Source of the DNA: Rhodoferax sp.
Lineage (GTDB): Bacteria; Pseudomonadota; Gammaproteobacteria; Burkholderiales; Burkholderiaceae_C
DNA: 32,012 nucleotides
Assembly (NCBI RefSeq): GCF_030646845.1
Contig: NZ_JAUSLE010000057.1
Span: 1-32,012 of the forward strand
Direction of reading: 5' to 3'
Below the pieces are notes generated by a model. It was not told the origin of the DNA and did not search any database. It saw only the letters and a list, made by a program, of their open reading frames with translations. Shown one piece after another: positions 1 to 8,174 of this stretch. The first letter of the stretch is position 1. Each line of letters starts with the position of its first letter. The position numbers were made by a program, and so were the translations under genes.

Positions 1-219
1 CAGGCAGAGGGTGATCTGGACTTCCGTGGAACTCTGGGTCTGTCAAAGGACGTTCCCGTCGGCTTCCAGAACATACGACTACAGTTCACGCTCGACACTG
101 ATGCCTCGGACGAGCAAATTGCAACGCTCTTGCGCCTGACGGAGCGGTACTGCGTTGTGTACCAAACGCTGGCACATCCCCCTGCGTTGGCGGTTGCCCG
201 GAAGTGCGTTGTCTCATGA
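1..219 (+). CDS. OsmC-family protein, C-terminal part (5' end outside window)
   Basis: Frame 1 is open from the window edge to a TGA at 217-219 and encodes 72 residues. It contains the C-terminal OsmC-fold signature: a strand-like QNIRLQFTLD segment, then a helix TERYCVVYQTLA with the conserved second cysteine of the OsmC/Ohr family. Proteins of this family detoxify organic or fatty-acid hydroperoxides in the cytoplasm with a two-cysteine mechanism. The first cysteine lies outside the window, so peroxidase activity cannot be confirmed. The gene converges on gcvP, with a dispersed repeat and a hairpin between them. Confidence 0.75.
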   Translation, partial: QAEGDLDFRGTLGLSKDVPVGFQNIRLQFTLDTDASDEQIATLLRLTERYCVVYQTLAHPPALAVARKCVVS

Positions 220-248
220 GCTATCCGGGGCCATCCCTTGATTCAAAG

Positions 249-304
249 CAAAATGAGCCCCCAGCCCTTTTAGAACGGGCGCAAGGCGCTATCAAATAAA
301 TAGC
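249..304 (+). repeat. Dispersed ~55-bp repeat, copy 1 (intergenic)
   Basis: The copy starts CAAAATGAGCCCCCAGCCCT and ends GCTATCAAATAAATAGC. The hallmarks of the family are a GAGCC-CCAGCCC block, a GCGC-like middle and a final GCTAT-N8-TAGC block. It fills most of the space between the OsmC gene and the end of gcvP. The same element recurs at 1991, 3922, 10836, 17999, 23449 and 24189. It reads like the short repeat scattered through Comamonadaceae genomes. It has no coding capacity and no target duplication that I can see. Confidence 0.75.
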
Positions 305-313
305 GAGATGAAT

Positions 314-346
314 CCGCCACGGGCCCGCAGCGGCCCGGCGCGGCGG
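314..346 (-). terminator. Possible hairpin terminator of the gcv operon
   Basis: An imperfect GC-rich inverted repeat lies just past the gcvP stop: CCGCC at 314-318 pairs with GGCGG at 342-346, and GGGCC at 321-325 with GGCCC at 332-336. On the minus strand the hairpin is followed by an AT-rich stretch rather than a clean U-run. Termination here is plausible but weakly supported. Confidence 0.3.
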
Positions 347-351
347 CTTCC

Positions 352-3231
352 TCAGGCGTAGTCGCTCACGGGCGGGCAGATGCAGACCAGGTTGCGGTCG
401 CCATAAACGTTGTCAACGCGACCGACCGGTGGCCAGTATTTGACCTGCTTGAGCGCGGCCATCGGGAAAGCGCCGGTTTCACGCGAATAGGGTCGCTCCC
501 AGTCGGCGCCGAGCAGGCTTGCGGCGGTGTGGGGCGCGTGCTTGAGCGGGTTGTTGCCCTGCGGCCATTGCCCGCTTTCGACTTTGCGAATCTCCTCGCG
601 GATGGCGATCATGGCGTTGATGAAACGTTCCAGCTCGGCCAGGGTTTCGCTTTCGGTGGGCTCGACCATCAGCGTGCCGGGCACCGGAAAGCTCAGCGTT
701 GGCGCATGAAAGCCGTAGTCCATCAGCCGCTTGGCCACGTCCTCGGCGGTCACGCCGCTGGTGTCCTTGAGCGGGCGCAGATCCAGGATGCACTCGTGCG
801 CGATGTGGCCGTTCTCGCTGGCGTAGAGCGTCGGGTAGTGGACTTTCAGGCGGGCGCTGATGTAGTTGGCGCTCAGTATGGCGATCTCCGTCGCCTGCTT
901 CAGGCCGTCAGGGCCCATCATGCGGCAGTACATCCAGCTGATCGGCAGCACGGCCGCATTGCCCAGCGGCGCGGCTGAGATCGCCCCGACGCCCTTGGAG
1001 GTAAGGCCACCAGTAGCGTGGCCCGGCAGGTAAGGCACCAGGTCGGCCACCACACAGACGGGACCGACACCGGGGCCGCCACCGCCGTGCGGAATGCAGA
1101 AGGTCTTGTGCAGGTTGAGGTGGCTGACGTCGCCGCCGAACTCGCCGGGGGCGGCCACGCCGACCAGGGCATTCATATTGGCGCCGTCCACGTAGACGCG
1201 GCCGCCATGGGCATGCACCAGGGCGCAAAGTTCCTTGACGCTGGTCTCGAACACACCGTGCGTGCTGGGGTAGGTGATCATCACCGCGGCCAGATTGACG
1301 CTGTGCTGCTCGCACTTGGCCTTCAGGTCGGCCATGTCGACATTGCCTTGCGCGTCGCAGGCCGTCACCACCACCGTCAGGCCGGCCATCTGGGCGCTGG
1401 CCGGGTTGGTGCCGTGGGCGCTGGAAGGAATCAGGCAGATGTTGCGGTGGCCCTGGCCGTTGGCTTCATGAAAAGCCTTGATCACCAGCAGACCGGCGTA
1501 TTCGCCCTGCGAGCCCGCATTGGGCTGCAGGCTGATGCCGGCGTAACCGGTGGCCTGGCACAGCCAGGCGCGCAGCTGCTCGTCCAGCTCTTTGTAGCCT
1601 TGCAACTGCTCGTGTGGTGCAAACGGGTGCAGCGACGCAAACTCGGGCCAGGTGATGGGAATCATCTCGCTGGTGGCGTTGAGCTTCATGGTGCAGCTGC
1701 CCAGCGGGATCATGCTGCGGTCCAGCGCCAGGTCTTTGTCGCTCAGGCGGCGGATGTAGCGCAGCATGCCGGTCTCGGAGTGGTGCGTGTTGAACACCGG
1801 GTGCGTCAAATAGGGGCTGGTGCGACGCACGTCCGTGGGGATCAGGGGCTCGATGCCTTTTTCGAAATCACTGACCTTCGGCGGGGTCTGCCCGTCCTTG
1901 GCGAAGAACGACCAGAGTTGCTCGATGTGCTCGCGCGTGGTCGTCTCGTCCAGCGACACGCCCAGACTTGTTTTTGAGTCAAATCGAAGGTTAGCCCCCG
2001 CCGAATGGGCGCGAGTAGCTATCAAATCAGTAGCGCCTTGGGTATTGACGGTGAGCGTGTCAAATGCGGTGGCGTTGGCTACTGCGTAACCCATGTCCTG
2101 CAGGCCACGCGCCAGCAGGGCGGTGTAGGCGGCCACGCGCTGGGCGATGCGTTTCAGGCCTTGCGGGCCGTGGTACACAGCGTACATGCTGGCGATCACG
2201 GCGGGCAGCACCTGCGCGGTGCAGATGTTGGACGTCGCTTTTTCGCGGCGAATGTGCTGCTCGCGCGTTTGCAGCGCCAGCCGGTAGGTGGGGTTGCCGT
2301 GCACGTCCACGCTCACACCGACCAGACGGCCAGGCATCGAGCGTTTGAACTCGTCACGGCACGCCAGGTAGGCCGCGTGGGGGCCGCCGTTGCACATCGG
2401 CATGCCAAAGCGCTGGGTCGTGCCTACCGCAATGTCCGCGCCCATCTCGCCCGGTGGCGTGAGCAGCGTGAGCGCCAGCAGGTCGGCCGCCATGACGACC
2501 ACGCCGCCGCGCGTCTTGTACTTTGATATCCAGTCGCGGTCGTCGCGCACGACCCCGCTCACGCCCGGGTACTGCAGCAGCACGGCAAAGCTCTCCTCGC
2601 GCAGCGCTTCGTCACCGCGGCACACCTTCACCGTGATGCCCAGAGGCCGGGCCCGGGTCTGGATCACTTCCAGTGTTTGCGGCAGCACTTCGCTGTCCAC
2701 CATGAACGTGGTCGACTTCGATTTGCCAACGCGCAGCGCCAGCGTCATGGCTTCGGCCGCCGCGGTGGCTTCGTCCAGCATGGAGGCATTGGCCATCGGC
2801 ATGCCGGTGAGGTCCGCGATCATGGTCTGGAAGTTCACCAGTGCTTCCATGCGGCCCTGGCTGATCTCGGCCTGGTAGGGCGTGTAGGCGGTGTACCAGG
2901 CCGGGTTCTCCAGGATGTTGCGCAGAATGACGCCGGGCGTGTGGGTGTCGTAATAGCCCTGGCCGATATAGCTTTTGAAAATCTGATTCTTCGATGCAAT
3001 CGCCTTCAGCTCGGCCAGCGCCGCCGCCTCGGTCACCGCCGCGGGAATAGCCATGCGGCTGCTGCGCGCGATGGAGCGCGGCACGATGCCGTCGATCAAC
3101 TCGCGGCGTGAGCTTGAGCCCACGACCTTGAGCATCAAGGCCTCATCGGCGGCGTCCACGCCAATGTGGCGGGCGAGAAATTCGCTGGTATTTTCCAGTT
3201 CGCTCAAAGGTCTGGCGGATTGCATCAACAT
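352..3231 (-). CDS. gcvP: Glycine dehydrogenase (aminomethyl-transferring), P protein of the glycine cleavage system
   Basis: This 959-residue protein has the full length of the homodimeric-type P protein. It uses pyridoxal phosphate to decarboxylate glycine and passes the aminomethyl group to the lipoyl arm of GcvH. The N-terminal half carries the [21 protein letters not shown] segment and the C-terminal half the PLP site [18 protein letters not shown], with the Schiff-base Lys near residue 709. ATG at 3231 is preceded by AGGACG at a suitable distance. It lies 13 nt after gcvH, so it is the last gene of the riboswitch-controlled operon. Residues of about 400-414 are encoded by a copy of the dispersed repeat and use codons (TTG, ATA, GCT, ACT) unlike the rest of the gene. 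Confidence 0.97.
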   Translation of the reverse strand: MLMQSARPLSELENTSEFLARHIGVDAADEALMLKVVGSSSRRELIDGIVPRSIARSSRMAIPAAVTEAAALAELKAIASKNQIFKSYIGQGYYDTHTPGVILRNILENPAWYTAYTPYQAEISQGRMEALVNFQTMIADLTGMPMANASMLDEATAAAEAMTLALRVGKSKSTTFMVDSEVLPQTLEVIQTRARPLGITVKVCRGDEALREESFAVLLQYPGVSGVVRDDRDWISKYKTRGGVVVMAADLLALTLLTPPGEMGADIAVGTTQRFGMPMCNGGPHAAYLACRDEFKRSMPGRLVGVSVDVHGNPTYRLALQTREQHIRREKATSNICTAQVLPAVIASMYAVYHGPQGLKRIAQRVAAYTALLARGLQDMGYAVANATAFDTLTVNTQGATDLIATRAHSAGANLRFDSKTSLGVSLDETTTREHIEQLWSFFAKDGQTPPKVSDFEKGIEPLIPTDVRRTSPYLTHPVFNTHHSETGMLRYIRRLSDKDLALDRSMIPLGSCTMKLNATSEMIPITWPEFASLHPFAPHEQLQGYKELDEQLRAWLCQATGYAGISLQPNAGSQGEYAGLLVIKAFHEANGQGHRNICLIPSSAHGTNPASAQMAGLTVVVTACDAQGNVDMADLKAKCEQHSVNLAAVMITYPSTHGVFETSVKELCALVHAHGGRVYVDGANMNALVGVAAPGEFGGDVSHLNLHKTFCIPHGGGGPGVGPVCVVADLVPYLPGHATGGLTSKGVGAISAAPLGNAAVLPISWMYCRMMGPDGLKQATEIAILSANYISARLKVHYPTLYASENGHIAHECILDLRPLKDTSGVTAEDVAKRLMDYGFHAPTLSFPVPGTLMVEPTESETLAELERFINAMIAIREEIRKVESGQWPQGNNPLKHAPHTAASLLGADWERPYSRETGAFPMAALKQVKYWPPVGRVDNVYGDRNLVCICPPVSDYA
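1991..2034 (+). repeat. Dispersed repeat, copy 2, in frame inside gcvP
   Basis: The copy begins TTAGCCCCC and ends GCTATCAAATCAGTAGC, matching copy 1 in both end blocks and lacking a few bases of the middle. It is read antisense as gcvP codons for roughly [15 protein letters not shown]. That still fits the usual P-protein pattern at this position, so the frame and probably the function are preserved. Confidence 0.6.
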
Positions 3232-3244
3232 AAAGACGTCCTGC

Positions 3245-3616
3245 TTAAGCGTTGGCGGAAAAACTGGTGTAGCTGGTCTCGTCCATCAGGGCATCCAGCT
3301 CGGACGGGTTGGAAAGCTTGACCTTGAAGAACCAGCCTGCGCCCAGCGGGTCGGAGTTGGCCAGCGACGGGTCGGCACGCAGGGCTTCGTTCACCTCGGT
3401 CACTTCGCCGGTCACGGGCATGTAGACGTCGGCGGCGGCCTTGACCGACTCGACGACACCCGCGATGTCTTTGGCGGCAAAGGTCTTGCCCACTTCGGGC
3501 AGGTCCACAAACACGACGTCACCCAGGGCATCCTGCGCATGGTGGGTGATACCTACGACAGCGGTGTCGCCGTCAACTTTGAGCCATTCGTGGTCGGGGG
3601 TGTACTTGATCGTCAT
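3245..3616 (-). CDS. gcvH: Glycine cleavage system H protein
   Basis: This 123-residue lipoyl carrier shuttles the aminomethyl intermediate between the P and T proteins. The protein begins [22 protein letters not shown] as usual for the family, and carries the lipoylation motif [13 protein letters not shown] with the modified lysine at residue 59. The open frame extends further upstream, but ATG at 3616 is chosen because it matches the family start and is preceded by GGAG about eight bases upstream. It sits 40 nt after gcvT and 13 nt before gcvP. Nothing unusual is seen. Confidence 0.97.
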   Translation of the reverse strand: MTIKYTPDHEWLKVDGDTAVVGITHHAQDALGDVVFVDLPEVGKTFAAKDIAGVVESVKAAADVYMPVTGEVTEVNEALRADPSLANSDPLGAGWFFKVKLSNPSELDALMDETSYTSFSANA

Positions 3617-3656
3617 GGGGTTCTCCAAAGAAGTGATGTAAATGAAATTTGAAAAA

Positions 3657-4802
3657 TCAGCCGCGGTAATAGCGGGTGGGCACGAAGGGCATGGCAACGA
3701 CTTCCATCGGCACCGGTTTGCCGCGCACGATGGCATTGACGCGTGAGCCCAGGGGCGCGAACCCGGGCGTCACGTAGCCCATGGCCACCGGCTTGTCGAT
3801 GGTCGGTCCCAGCAGCCCGCTGGTGACTTCGCCAATGCTCTGGCCGTTCAGGTCCTGCAATTCGGTGTGGTCCCGCACAGGAATGCGCTCCAGCGCCAGA
3901 AGTCCAACACGTTTTCTGGCGGGAGCCCCCGTTCCACCTGCGAGTTGCGCTAGTATTTTTGTAGCACCCGGAAAGCCGCCGGCACGTGCCCCGTCTGCCC
4001 GGCGTACCTTTTGCAGGGCCCAGTTCAAGCCGGCTTCCACCGGTGTGGTGGTGGTGTCGATGTCATTGCCATACAGGCACAGACCGGCCTCCAGCCGCAG
4101 TGAGTTGCGGGCACCCAGGCCCACGGGTTTCACTTCGGGTTGCGCCAGCAGGGCGCGCGCCAGGGCGTCGGCCTGCGTCGCGGGCACGGAGATCTCGAAC
4201 CCGTCTTCACCGGTGTAGCCGCTGCGGGTAATGAAGAGGTCGCTCTCATTCCAGCTGAAGCTCGCGCCCGTCATGAACACCAGCTTGTCCACGCCATTGA
4301 TCAGGCGGGCCAGGGCGGTGATCGCCTGCGGTCCTTGCAGGGCCAGCAAAGCACGTTCCGGCATGGGAATCACCTGGCAGCGTGTGCCGATCTTGGCCTG
4401 GATGTGCGCAATATCGCCGACCTTGCAGGCGCCATTGACGATCACAAAAATATCACCGCCATGCGCATAGTCGCGGTTCACGAACATCAGGTCGTCGAAG
4501 ATGCCGCCCTCGTCATTGAGCAGCAGGCCGTAGCGCTGCTTGCCCACCGCCAGGTCGATCACGTCCACCGGCATCAGGCTCTCAAAAGCCGCTGCCGCGT
4601 CCGGCCCCACCAGGCGCAACTGGCCCATGTGGGAGACGTCAAACAGGCCGGCAGCGTTGCGGGTGTGGTGGTGCTCGGCCATCAGGCCGGCGGGGTATTG
4701 CACCGGCATGGAGTAGCCGGCAAACGGCACCATGCGGGCGCCCAGCGACACATGCAGGTCGTTGAGCGGTGTTGTCAGAAGAGCGGCAGGCGTGGTGGTC
4801 AT
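3657..4802 (-). CDS. gcvT: Aminomethyltransferase, T protein of the glycine cleavage system
   Basis: This 381-residue tetrahydrofolate-dependent protein releases ammonia from the aminomethyl-lipoyl arm of GcvH and forms 5,10-methylene-THF. Typical segments are ARMVPFAGYSMPVQYPAG near the N terminus, DVSHMGQLRL, and the folate-binding TRSGYTGEDGFEI. ATG at 4802 gives the usual start MTTTPAALLTTPLNDLH. A longer reading from a TTG at 4829 is less likely. No strong Shine-Dalgarno precedes 4802, so initiation may depend on the riboswitch expression platform. Residues of about 280-294 come from a dispersed-repeat copy with rare codons (ATA, CTA, AGA). Confidence 0.96.
   Translation of the reverse strand: MTTTPAALLTTPLNDLHVSLGARMVPFAGYSMPVQYPAGLMAEHHHTRNAAGLFDVSHMGQLRLVGPDAAAAFESLMPVDVIDLAVGKQRYGLLLNDEGGIFDDLMFVNRDYAHGGDIFVIVNGACKVGDIAHIQAKIGTRCQVIPMPERALLALQGPQAITALARLINGVDKLVFMTGASFSWNESDLFITRSGYTGEDGFEISVPATQADALARALLAQPEVKPVGLGARNSLRLEAGLCLYGNDIDTTTTPVEAGLNWALQKVRRADGARAGGFPGATKILAQLAGGTGAPARKRVGLLALERIPVRDHTELQDLNGQSIGEVTSGLLGPTIDKPVAMGYVTPGFAPLGSRVNAIVRGKPVPMEVVAMPFVPTRYYRG
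3922..3965 (+). repeat. Dispersed repeat, copy 3, in frame inside gcvT
   Basis: The copy shows GGAGCCCCC at one end and GCGCTAGTATTTTTGTAGC at the other, the same two end blocks as copies 1 and 2. Read antisense it supplies gcvT residues ATKILAQLAGGTGAP. The ATKILAQ part is acceptable to the T-protein family. The GGTGAP part looks like a small surface insertion. Confidence 0.55.
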
Positions 4803-4860
4803 CGGCGAATTCCAGGAGGGGCATGTCAAATTCCACGACCGAAGCCATGGGCTGCCCCCG

Positions 4861-5103
4861 CTGTCCGCTTTACCTGAGAGATTCGCCGGGCCTGCACAGG
4901 CCTCAAGCGGCTCGCAGACTGCGGTTTGCTCCTTCGGTGGGCCAAAGCCGGTTTGAATGCCGGCATGACCTCTCTCCAGTGGGGAAACGCTGACGGGTAT
5001 TGCGACCCGTCATGCGCCTGTCAGTCCTTTTGCCTGAGCGTTCAAACCGCTGCAATCAGCCGTCCTGCGCCTTCGGCGGCCTCCTCAAGGGGAGACTCTC
5101 TCC
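4861..5103 (-). ncRNA. Tandem glycine riboswitch upstream of gcvT
   Basis: On the minus strand two glycine aptamers follow one another. Aptamer I (about 5103 to 5018) has GGAGAGTC, then CCGAAGGCGCA, then CTCAGGCAAAAGGACTGACAG. Aptamer II (about 4980 to 4861) has GGAGAGAG, then CACCGAAGGAGCAAA, then CTCTCAGGTAAAGCGGACAG. These are the conserved glycine-aptamer elements, and the tandem layout with a short linker is the classic one. Known glycine riboswitches of gcv operons switch expression on when glycine is abundant. The 450-nt stretch between gcvT and the LysR gene holds this element, a possible promoter and no gene. Confidence 0.95.
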
Positions 5104-5114
5104 TGAACCTCAAG

Positions 5115-5143
5115 ATTCTACCCGCACGCCCAACCACCGAAAC
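5115..5143 (-). promoter_or_regulatory. Possible promoter of the gcv operon
   Basis: TAGAAT (5115-5120, minus strand) is a good -10 hexamer placed so that transcription would start just before the first glycine aptamer. The -35 at 17 bp spacing (GTTTCG, 5138-5143) is poor, so the call rests mainly on position. Confidence 0.3.
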
Positions 5144-5253
5144 CTTGCTCCAACAACTCCTTGGATCTCCTTCCGGCTCGGGCAAACCGACGATTCAGGG
5201 TCTGGGTTTGTATTGGGTAACTTCAATTGGGCACACAACGATGCCATGCGGTT

Positions 5254-6207
5254 TCATTCCTTGGAGGGATAAATATCCTTGGCAACGCTTCGCACATGTT
5301 TCAATAACAGGTTTGCGCCAGGCGAGATTACATGGTCCCGTCGCATGATGATTCCAAAACCGTCCATCTTGCAGGGTAGATCGATTGGCAGAATGGCCAG
5401 TTCGCGTGAACTAACGTAATAACGGGCAACTTCAACTGGCATGACGTGCAGGAAATCAGTCTGATTCAGCAGACTTTTGATCACTGACATGGCCGTGGTT
5501 TCGACGACGTTGGACGGCGCCTCCAGGTCGCGGTGGCGAAATATCATGTCAAACTGGTGACGCAGAATGCTGCCTCGGGGCGACAAGATCCAGCTGGCGG
5601 TCGCGAGATCATTTAACGTGAGGTCGCGGCGCTCCAGCATCGGATGCCCGATGCGCGCCACGGCACATTCGGTTTCTTCGGACAAATCCTCGTACAGGAG
5701 GCTCGGCATATCTTCCTGTTGCAGAACGCGAGCGATCAAGAAGTCCAGTTGCCCGCTTTTGAGTCGCTCCATCAGCATATCGCTGGTGCCAACATCGACC
5801 CCAATGCTCAGCCTGGGTGCCTCTGCCTTTGCACTGGCGATTGCCCGCGGCACCAAGGTCATCGAGGGCGTGACGATGACCCCAATGTCAACCTGTCCTG
5901 ACAACCCGGCCTGCAGTGATGCAATGGCGTCCTGGCCTTGTGTCAGGTTGCCAAGCGCCATCCTGACATGGCGGATCATCGTCTCGCCGTAGAGCGTTGG
6001 TCGCATGCCTCTGGGAAGCCGTTCGAAAAATGGCACGCCAAAGAGTTCCTCAATATCTTTGAGCATCTTGGACGCTGCTGGCTGACTCATGTTCGTCGTT
6101 GCGGCCGCCAAATGCAGGTTGCGCGCCTCGTCCAGCGCAATCAACAAAAACATCTGGCGAATTTTGAGCTTGGTACGGGTTCGTCGCGCCGCGTCAATGT
6201 CGTGCAT
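5254..6207 (-). CDS. LysR-family transcriptional regulator of the sugar-acid operon
   Basis: The protein has 317 residues. A winged HTH occupies residues of about 14-75 (KIRQMFLLIALDEARNLHLAAATTNMSQPAASKMLKDIEE) and a periplasmic-binding-protein-like effector domain the rest. The N terminus resembles GbpR-type LysR regulators, which control sugar and sugar-acid operons. It is divergent from the IlvD/Edd dehydratase gene, the standard arrangement for a LysR protein acting on its neighbour. A sugar acid or a keto-deoxy intermediate is the likely effector (inference). ATG at 6207 has no clear Shine-Dalgarno, but starting there gives the normal spacing before the HTH. Confidence 0.9.
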   Translation of the reverse strand: MHDIDAARRTRTKLKIRQMFLLIALDEARNLHLAAATTNMSQPAASKMLKDIEELFGVPFFERLPRGMRPTLYGETMIRHVRMALGNLTQGQDAIASLQAGLSGQVDIGVIVTPSMTLVPRAIASAKAEAPRLSIGVDVGTSDMLMERLKSGQLDFLIARVLQQEDMPSLLYEDLSEETECAVARIGHPMLERRDLTLNDLATASWILSPRGSILRHQFDMIFRHRDLEAPSNVVETTAMSVIKSLLNQTDFLHVMPVEVARYYVSSRELAILPIDLPCKMDGFGIIMRRDHVISPGANLLLKHVRSVAKDIYPSKE

Positions 6208-6264
6208 GGTGGGGCTTGTGGTGGAGGTGACAGCACGCTTTGAAAACGTGCAGCCAGGAAATCG

Positions 6265-6308
6265 ATATCAAAAATTGTATCAATGTCGCGAAATTATTCA
6301 TTTGATAT
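6265..6308. promoter_or_regulatory. Candidate LysR operator between the divergent genes
   Basis: ATATCAAA at 6265-6272 and its exact reverse complement TTTGATAT at 6301-6308 form an inverted repeat with centres 36 bp apart. A further TATCAA lies between them at 6279-6284. The right arm covers the -35 hexamer of the plus-strand promoter. Paired sites of this kind fit LysR activators and autorepressors, but binding is inferred. Confidence 0.5.
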
Positions 6309-6330
6309 GCATGGGTGATGCCTCTAACAT
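6302..6330 (+). promoter_or_regulatory. Sigma-70 promoter of the sugar-acid operon
   Basis: TTGATA (6302-6307), a 17-bp spacer and TAACAT (6325-6330) give five of six and four of six consensus matches. Transcription would start near 6337, about 33 bases before the dehydratase ATG. The -35 lies inside the right arm of the candidate LysR operator. Confidence 0.55.
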
Positions 6331-6369
6331 CCGGCCGCAGGCAATATCCATCAGTCTGAAAGAGCCAAG

Positions 6370-8109
6370 ATGTCCAACTCATCAAAACGACCCCTGCGAT
6401 CGGCCGCCTGGTTCGGTACCGCCGACAAGAACGGCTTCATGTACCGTAGCTGGATGAAAAACCAGGGCATCCCGGATCATGAATTTCAGGGCAAGCCGAT
6501 CATCGGCATCTGCAACACGTGGTCCGAACTGACGCCCTGCAACGCGCACTTCCGCAAGATCGCAGAGCATGTGAAGCGCGGCATTTCCGAGGCGGGGGGC
6601 TTCCCGGTCGAATTTCCGGTGTTTTCCAACGGTGAATCCAATTTGCGACCCACCGCGATGCTGACGCGCAATCTGGCCAGCATGGACGTGGAGGAATCAA
6701 TTCGCGGCAACCCGATGGATGCAGTCGTGCTGCTGGTGGGGTGCGACAAGACCACGCCGGCGCTGCTGATGGGCGCCGCCAGTTGCGACATTCCGACCAT
6801 CGTCGTGACCGGCGGCCCGATGCTGAACGGCAAGCACGAAGGTCGTGACATCGGCTCCGGCACGGTGGTGTGGCAACTGCACGAAGCGGTCAAGGCGGGG
6901 CAAATCACCTTGAATCAATTCATGTCGGCTGAAGCCGGCATGTCGCGCTCGGCGGGCACCTGCAACACCATGGGTACCGCTTCCACCATGGCCTGCATGG
7001 CCGAGGCGCTGGGCACCTCATTGCCGCATAACGCCGCCATTCCGGCGGTGGATTCGCGCCGCTACGTGTTGGCGCACATGTCGGGCATGCGCATCGTGGA
7101 CATGGTGTGGGAAGACCTGAAGCTGTCCAAAGTGCTGACGCGCGAAGCATTTGAGAACGCCATCCGCGTCAATGCCGCCATCGGGGGCTCCACCAATGCC
7201 GTGATTCACCTGAAAGCCATTGCTGGGCGCATCGGCGTGCCGCTTGAGCTGGAGGACTGGACGAATGTCGGCAAGGGCACGCCCACGCTGGTGGACTTGC
7301 AGCCCTCTGGCCGCTTTTTGATGGAAGATTTTTACTACGCTGGCGGGCTGCCCGGGGTGCTGCGCCGCATGGGCGAGGGTGGCTTGTTGCCGCACAAGAA
7401 TGCGCTGACGGTCAACGGCAAGTCGATCTGGGAGAACGTGCTGGACGCCCCGATCCACAACGCCGAAGTTATCCGTCCCCTTGACAAGCCACTGGTCGCA
7501 GATGGCAGCATGTGCATCCTGCGCGGCAATCTGGCGCCGCGTGGCGCGGTGCTGAAGCCGTCGGCGGCAACGCCCGCGCTGATGAAGCACCGCGGCCAGG
7601 CGGTGGTGTTCGAGGATTTTGACCATTACAAGGCGCGCATTGGCGACCCGGACCTGGAGGTCGATGCGAACTCGGTGATGGTGCTGAAGAATTGCGGACC
7701 GAAGGGTTACCCGGGTATGGCGGAAGTCGGCAACATGGGCTTGCCGCCCAAATTGCTGGCGCAGGGTATTACCGACATGGTGCGCATCTCGGATGCCCGC
7801 ATGAGCGGCACCGCCTACGGCACGGTGGTGTTGCATGTGGCGCCGGAAGCGGCTGCCGGTGGACCGCTGGCCATCGTGCGGGACGGCGACTGGATTGCGC
7901 TCGACAGCCAGGCCGGCAAGCTGCAGCTGGAAATCAGCGACGCCGAGATCGCGCAGCGCCAGGCTGAACTGCAGGCCCAGCCAGCAGCGCCGGCGAAGGG
8001 CGGCTATCAGCAGTTGTACATCGACCGGGTGTTGCAGGCCGACGAAGGCTGTGATTTCGATTTTCTGGTGGGCTGCCGCGGTGCCGAAGTGCCCAAGCAT
8101 TCGCACTAG
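6370..8109 (+). CDS. IlvD/Edd-family sugar-acid dehydratase (L-arabinonate dehydratase type)
   Basis: This 579-residue member of the dihydroxyacid dehydratase family removes water from an aldonic acid to give a 2-keto-3-deoxy acid. Expected [2Fe-2S] ligands are visible as Cys57 (LTPCN), Cys125 (VGCDKTTPA) and Cys198 (AGTCNTMG). Lys127 in DKTTP is the residue carbamylated to hold Mg2+. Length and motif spacing match sugar-acid dehydratases such as rhizobial L-arabinonate dehydratase rather than biosynthetic IlvD. The following KDA-dehydratase-like and semialdehyde dehydrogenase genes support a C5 acid substrate. The exact sugar acid (L-arabinonate, D-xylonate or a C6 deoxy acid) cannot be told from sequence. 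Confidence 0.9.
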   Translation: MSNSSKRPLRSAAWFGTADKNGFMYRSWMKNQGIPDHEFQGKPIIGICNTWSELTPCNAHFRKIAEHVKRGISEAGGFPVEFPVFSNGESNLRPTAMLTRNLASMDVEESIRGNPMDAVVLLVGCDKTTPALLMGAASCDIPTIVVTGGPMLNGKHEGRDIGSGTVVWQLHEAVKAGQITLNQFMSAEAGMSRSAGTCNTMGTASTMACMAEALGTSLPHNAAIPAVDSRRYVLAHMSGMRIVDMVWEDLKLSKVLTREAFENAIRVNAAIGGSTNAVIHLKAIAGRIGVPLELEDWTNVGKGTPTLVDLQPSGRFLMEDFYYAGGLPGVLRRMGEGGLLPHKNALTVNGKSIWENVLDAPIHNAEVIRPLDKPLVADGSMCILRGNLAPRGAVLKPSAATPALMKHRGQAVVFEDFDHYKARIGDPDLEVDANSVMVLKNCGPKGYPGMAEVGNMGLPPKLLAQGITDMVRISDARMSGTAYGTVVLHVAPEAAAGGPLAIVRDGDWIALDSQAGKLQLEISDAEIAQRQAELQAQPAAPAKGGYQQLYIDRVLQADEGCDFDFLVGCRGAEVPKHSH

Positions 8110-8174
8110 CTGAAGAATTGCATGTTGCCTTCGGTGGCTGCCTGGTCCGGTTTGCGTGATTTTGAAAGATACCC

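Noticed and set aside
1018..1977. A 319-codon open frame antisense to gcvP
   Set aside because: A mirror of conserved gcvP codons. No ribosome site or family resemblance.
5317..5332. A 16-bp match (CGCCAGGCGAGATTAC) between the end of the LysR gene and the ltnD upstream region
   Set aside because: In a 32-kb GC-rich window one such match is not far from chance, and it has no partner or structure.
7018..8106. A 362-codon open frame antisense to the IlvD/Edd gene
   Set aside because: His/Arg-rich shadow translation opposite a conserved enzyme.
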